DNA of 14,163 nucleotides from Opitutia bacterium UBA7350 (GTDB lineage: Bacteria > Verrucomicrobiota > Verrucomicrobiia > Opitutales > Coraliomargaritaceae), in the NCBI GenBank assembly GCA_002470925.1, contig DKOX01000122.1:1-14163 (forward strand), written 5' to 3'. How positions within the stretch are numbered: the first letter of the stretch is position 1; each line of letters opens with the position of its first letter. Positions 13,433 to 14,163 of the stretch are shown here, piece by piece. The notes beneath the pieces were generated by a model, which was given only the letters and a program-made list of their open reading frames with translations, had not been told where the DNA came from and made no database searches. The position numbers were made by a program, and so were the translations under genes.

Positions 13433-14163
13433 AATGCTTCGATTGTTTCATGGATGGCTCGACCTTTGTCCATGGTTTCCTGCAGCTCCACCTGCGGGTC
13501 GGAATCCCATACAATACCGCTGCCCACTTGATAATCCAGCCAGCCATCCTTCAAATGCAAACTACGAATTGCGATGTTTAACTCGGCCTCCCCATCAAAG
13601 CCAATGTAACCCATTGAACCACAGTAAACTCCCCGCCGGGTCGGCTCCAATTCCTCAATGATTTCCATCGCACGAATCTTGGGCGCACCAGTCACCGAAC
13701 CCCCGGGAAAGAGCGCCTCCACGCAATCAAAGACATCCCCACCCTCCGCCAATCGTGCCCGCACCTGCGCGGTCTGGTGCATCACTCGCGCATAGTATTC
13801 CAGATGATACAATTGCTCCACCTTTACCGAGCCATACTCCGCCACTCGACCCAGATCATTGCGAACCAAATCCACAATCATCAACAATTCCGCCCGTTCC
13901 TTTTCCGAGCCCTTCAGGTCTGCCGCGAGAACTGCATCCTCTTTACTGCAGACCCCACGCGGACGGGTCCCCTTGATCGGTCGCGTGCACAATTCCCGCC
14001 CCGACTTGCGTAAAAACTGCTCCGGCGAGGTTGAAATCAACTGCCAGTCGCCGCAGTCCAGATACGCTCCGTAAGGCGCCGGATTCCCCCTGCGCAGCGC
14101 ACGATATAATTGCATCGGCGCCCCTTCATAACGGCAACGCGCCCGCCGCGACAGGTTCACCTG
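13417..14163 (-). CDS. pabB: Aminodeoxychorismate synthase component I, C-terminal part
   Basis: The 248 C-terminal residues of a chorismate-utilising enzyme; the 5' end lies beyond the right edge and roughly 200 residues are missing. The frame begins with QVNLSRR, the usual entry to the catalytic domain, and contains STSPEQFL, the PIKGTRPRG motif, ADLKGSEKERAELLMIVDL, RNDLGRV, PGGSVTGAPKI and GSGIVWDSDP..E..ET. The lysine in PIKGT distinguishes PabB from anthranilate synthase TrpE, which has PIAGT at this place, so this makes aminodeoxychorismate for folate. It is the first gene seen of the unit and overlaps pabC by 16 bases. A glutamine amidotransferase partner (PabA) is not in the window. 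Confidence 0.95.
   Translation of the reverse strand, partial: QVNLSRRARCRYEGAPMQLYRALRRGNPAPYGAYLDCGDWQLISTSPEQFLRKSGRELCTRPIKGTRPRGVCSKEDAVLAADLKGSEKERAELLMIVDLVRNDLGRVAEYGSVKVEQLYHLEYYARVMHQTAQVRARLAEGGDVFDCVEALFPGGSVTGAPKIRAMEIIEELEPTRRGVYCGSMGYIGFDGEAELNIAIRSLHLKDGWLDYQVGSGIVWDSDPQVELQETMDKGRAIHETIEALCQPS

Overview
The window is chromosomal, dense and almost wholly housekeeping. Moderate-to-high GC, overlapping gene ends, a complete Mla lipid-transport set (so an outer membrane) and a SMUG1-type uracil-DNA glycosylase beside folate genes suggest a Gram-negative bacterium. Verrucomicrobiota (Opitutales/Puniceicoccales-like) is my best guess from gene content and protein style; no marker gene here proves it.

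Left part, + strand (1-3696): the 3' end of purU (formyl-tetrahydrofolate hydrolase), a membrane-anchored TPR-like protein, eno (enolase) closed by a strong intrinsic terminator, then sufE (sulfur transfer for Fe-S assembly) and a TatD-family metal-dependent hydrolase. The last gene converges on the next block with only 9 bases between stop codons.

Middle, - strand (3706-8185): read in transcription order this is suhB (inositol monophosphatase family), tRNA-Gly(UCC), then mlaE-mlaF-mlaD-mlaC-mlaA. The Mla genes encode inner-membrane permease, ATPase, MCE protein, periplasmic carrier and outer-membrane lipoprotein, that is, the path that keeps phospholipid asymmetry of the outer membrane. No mlaB (STAS subunit) lies in the cluster.

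Next, - strand (8194-9886): panD (aspartate decarboxylase, pantothenate pathway), a Fur-family zinc-containing regulator and a BtuF-like periplasmic binding protein, apparently one unit from a promoter just upstream of panD. The Fur reading frame has no ATG or GTG in its expected N-terminal region.

Right end, - strand (9912-14163): a tightly overlapped unit pabB(partial)-pabC-folP-folB-folK-Rdx/SelW-like-SMUG1. It covers p-aminobenzoate synthesis and several steps to dihydropteroate, followed by a small CxxC thioredoxin-like protein and a uracil-DNA glycosylase. Every junction inside this unit overlaps.

No mobile element, CRISPR array, phage gene or clear horizontally acquired island is visible. 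No intergenic gap exceeds about 210 bases, and the largest holds the tRNA. I do not see a plausible wholly new system; the points worth a second look are the coupling of folate genes with SMUG1 and Rdx, the start of the Fur gene, the orphan BtuF-like protein and the MlaB-less Mla operon.
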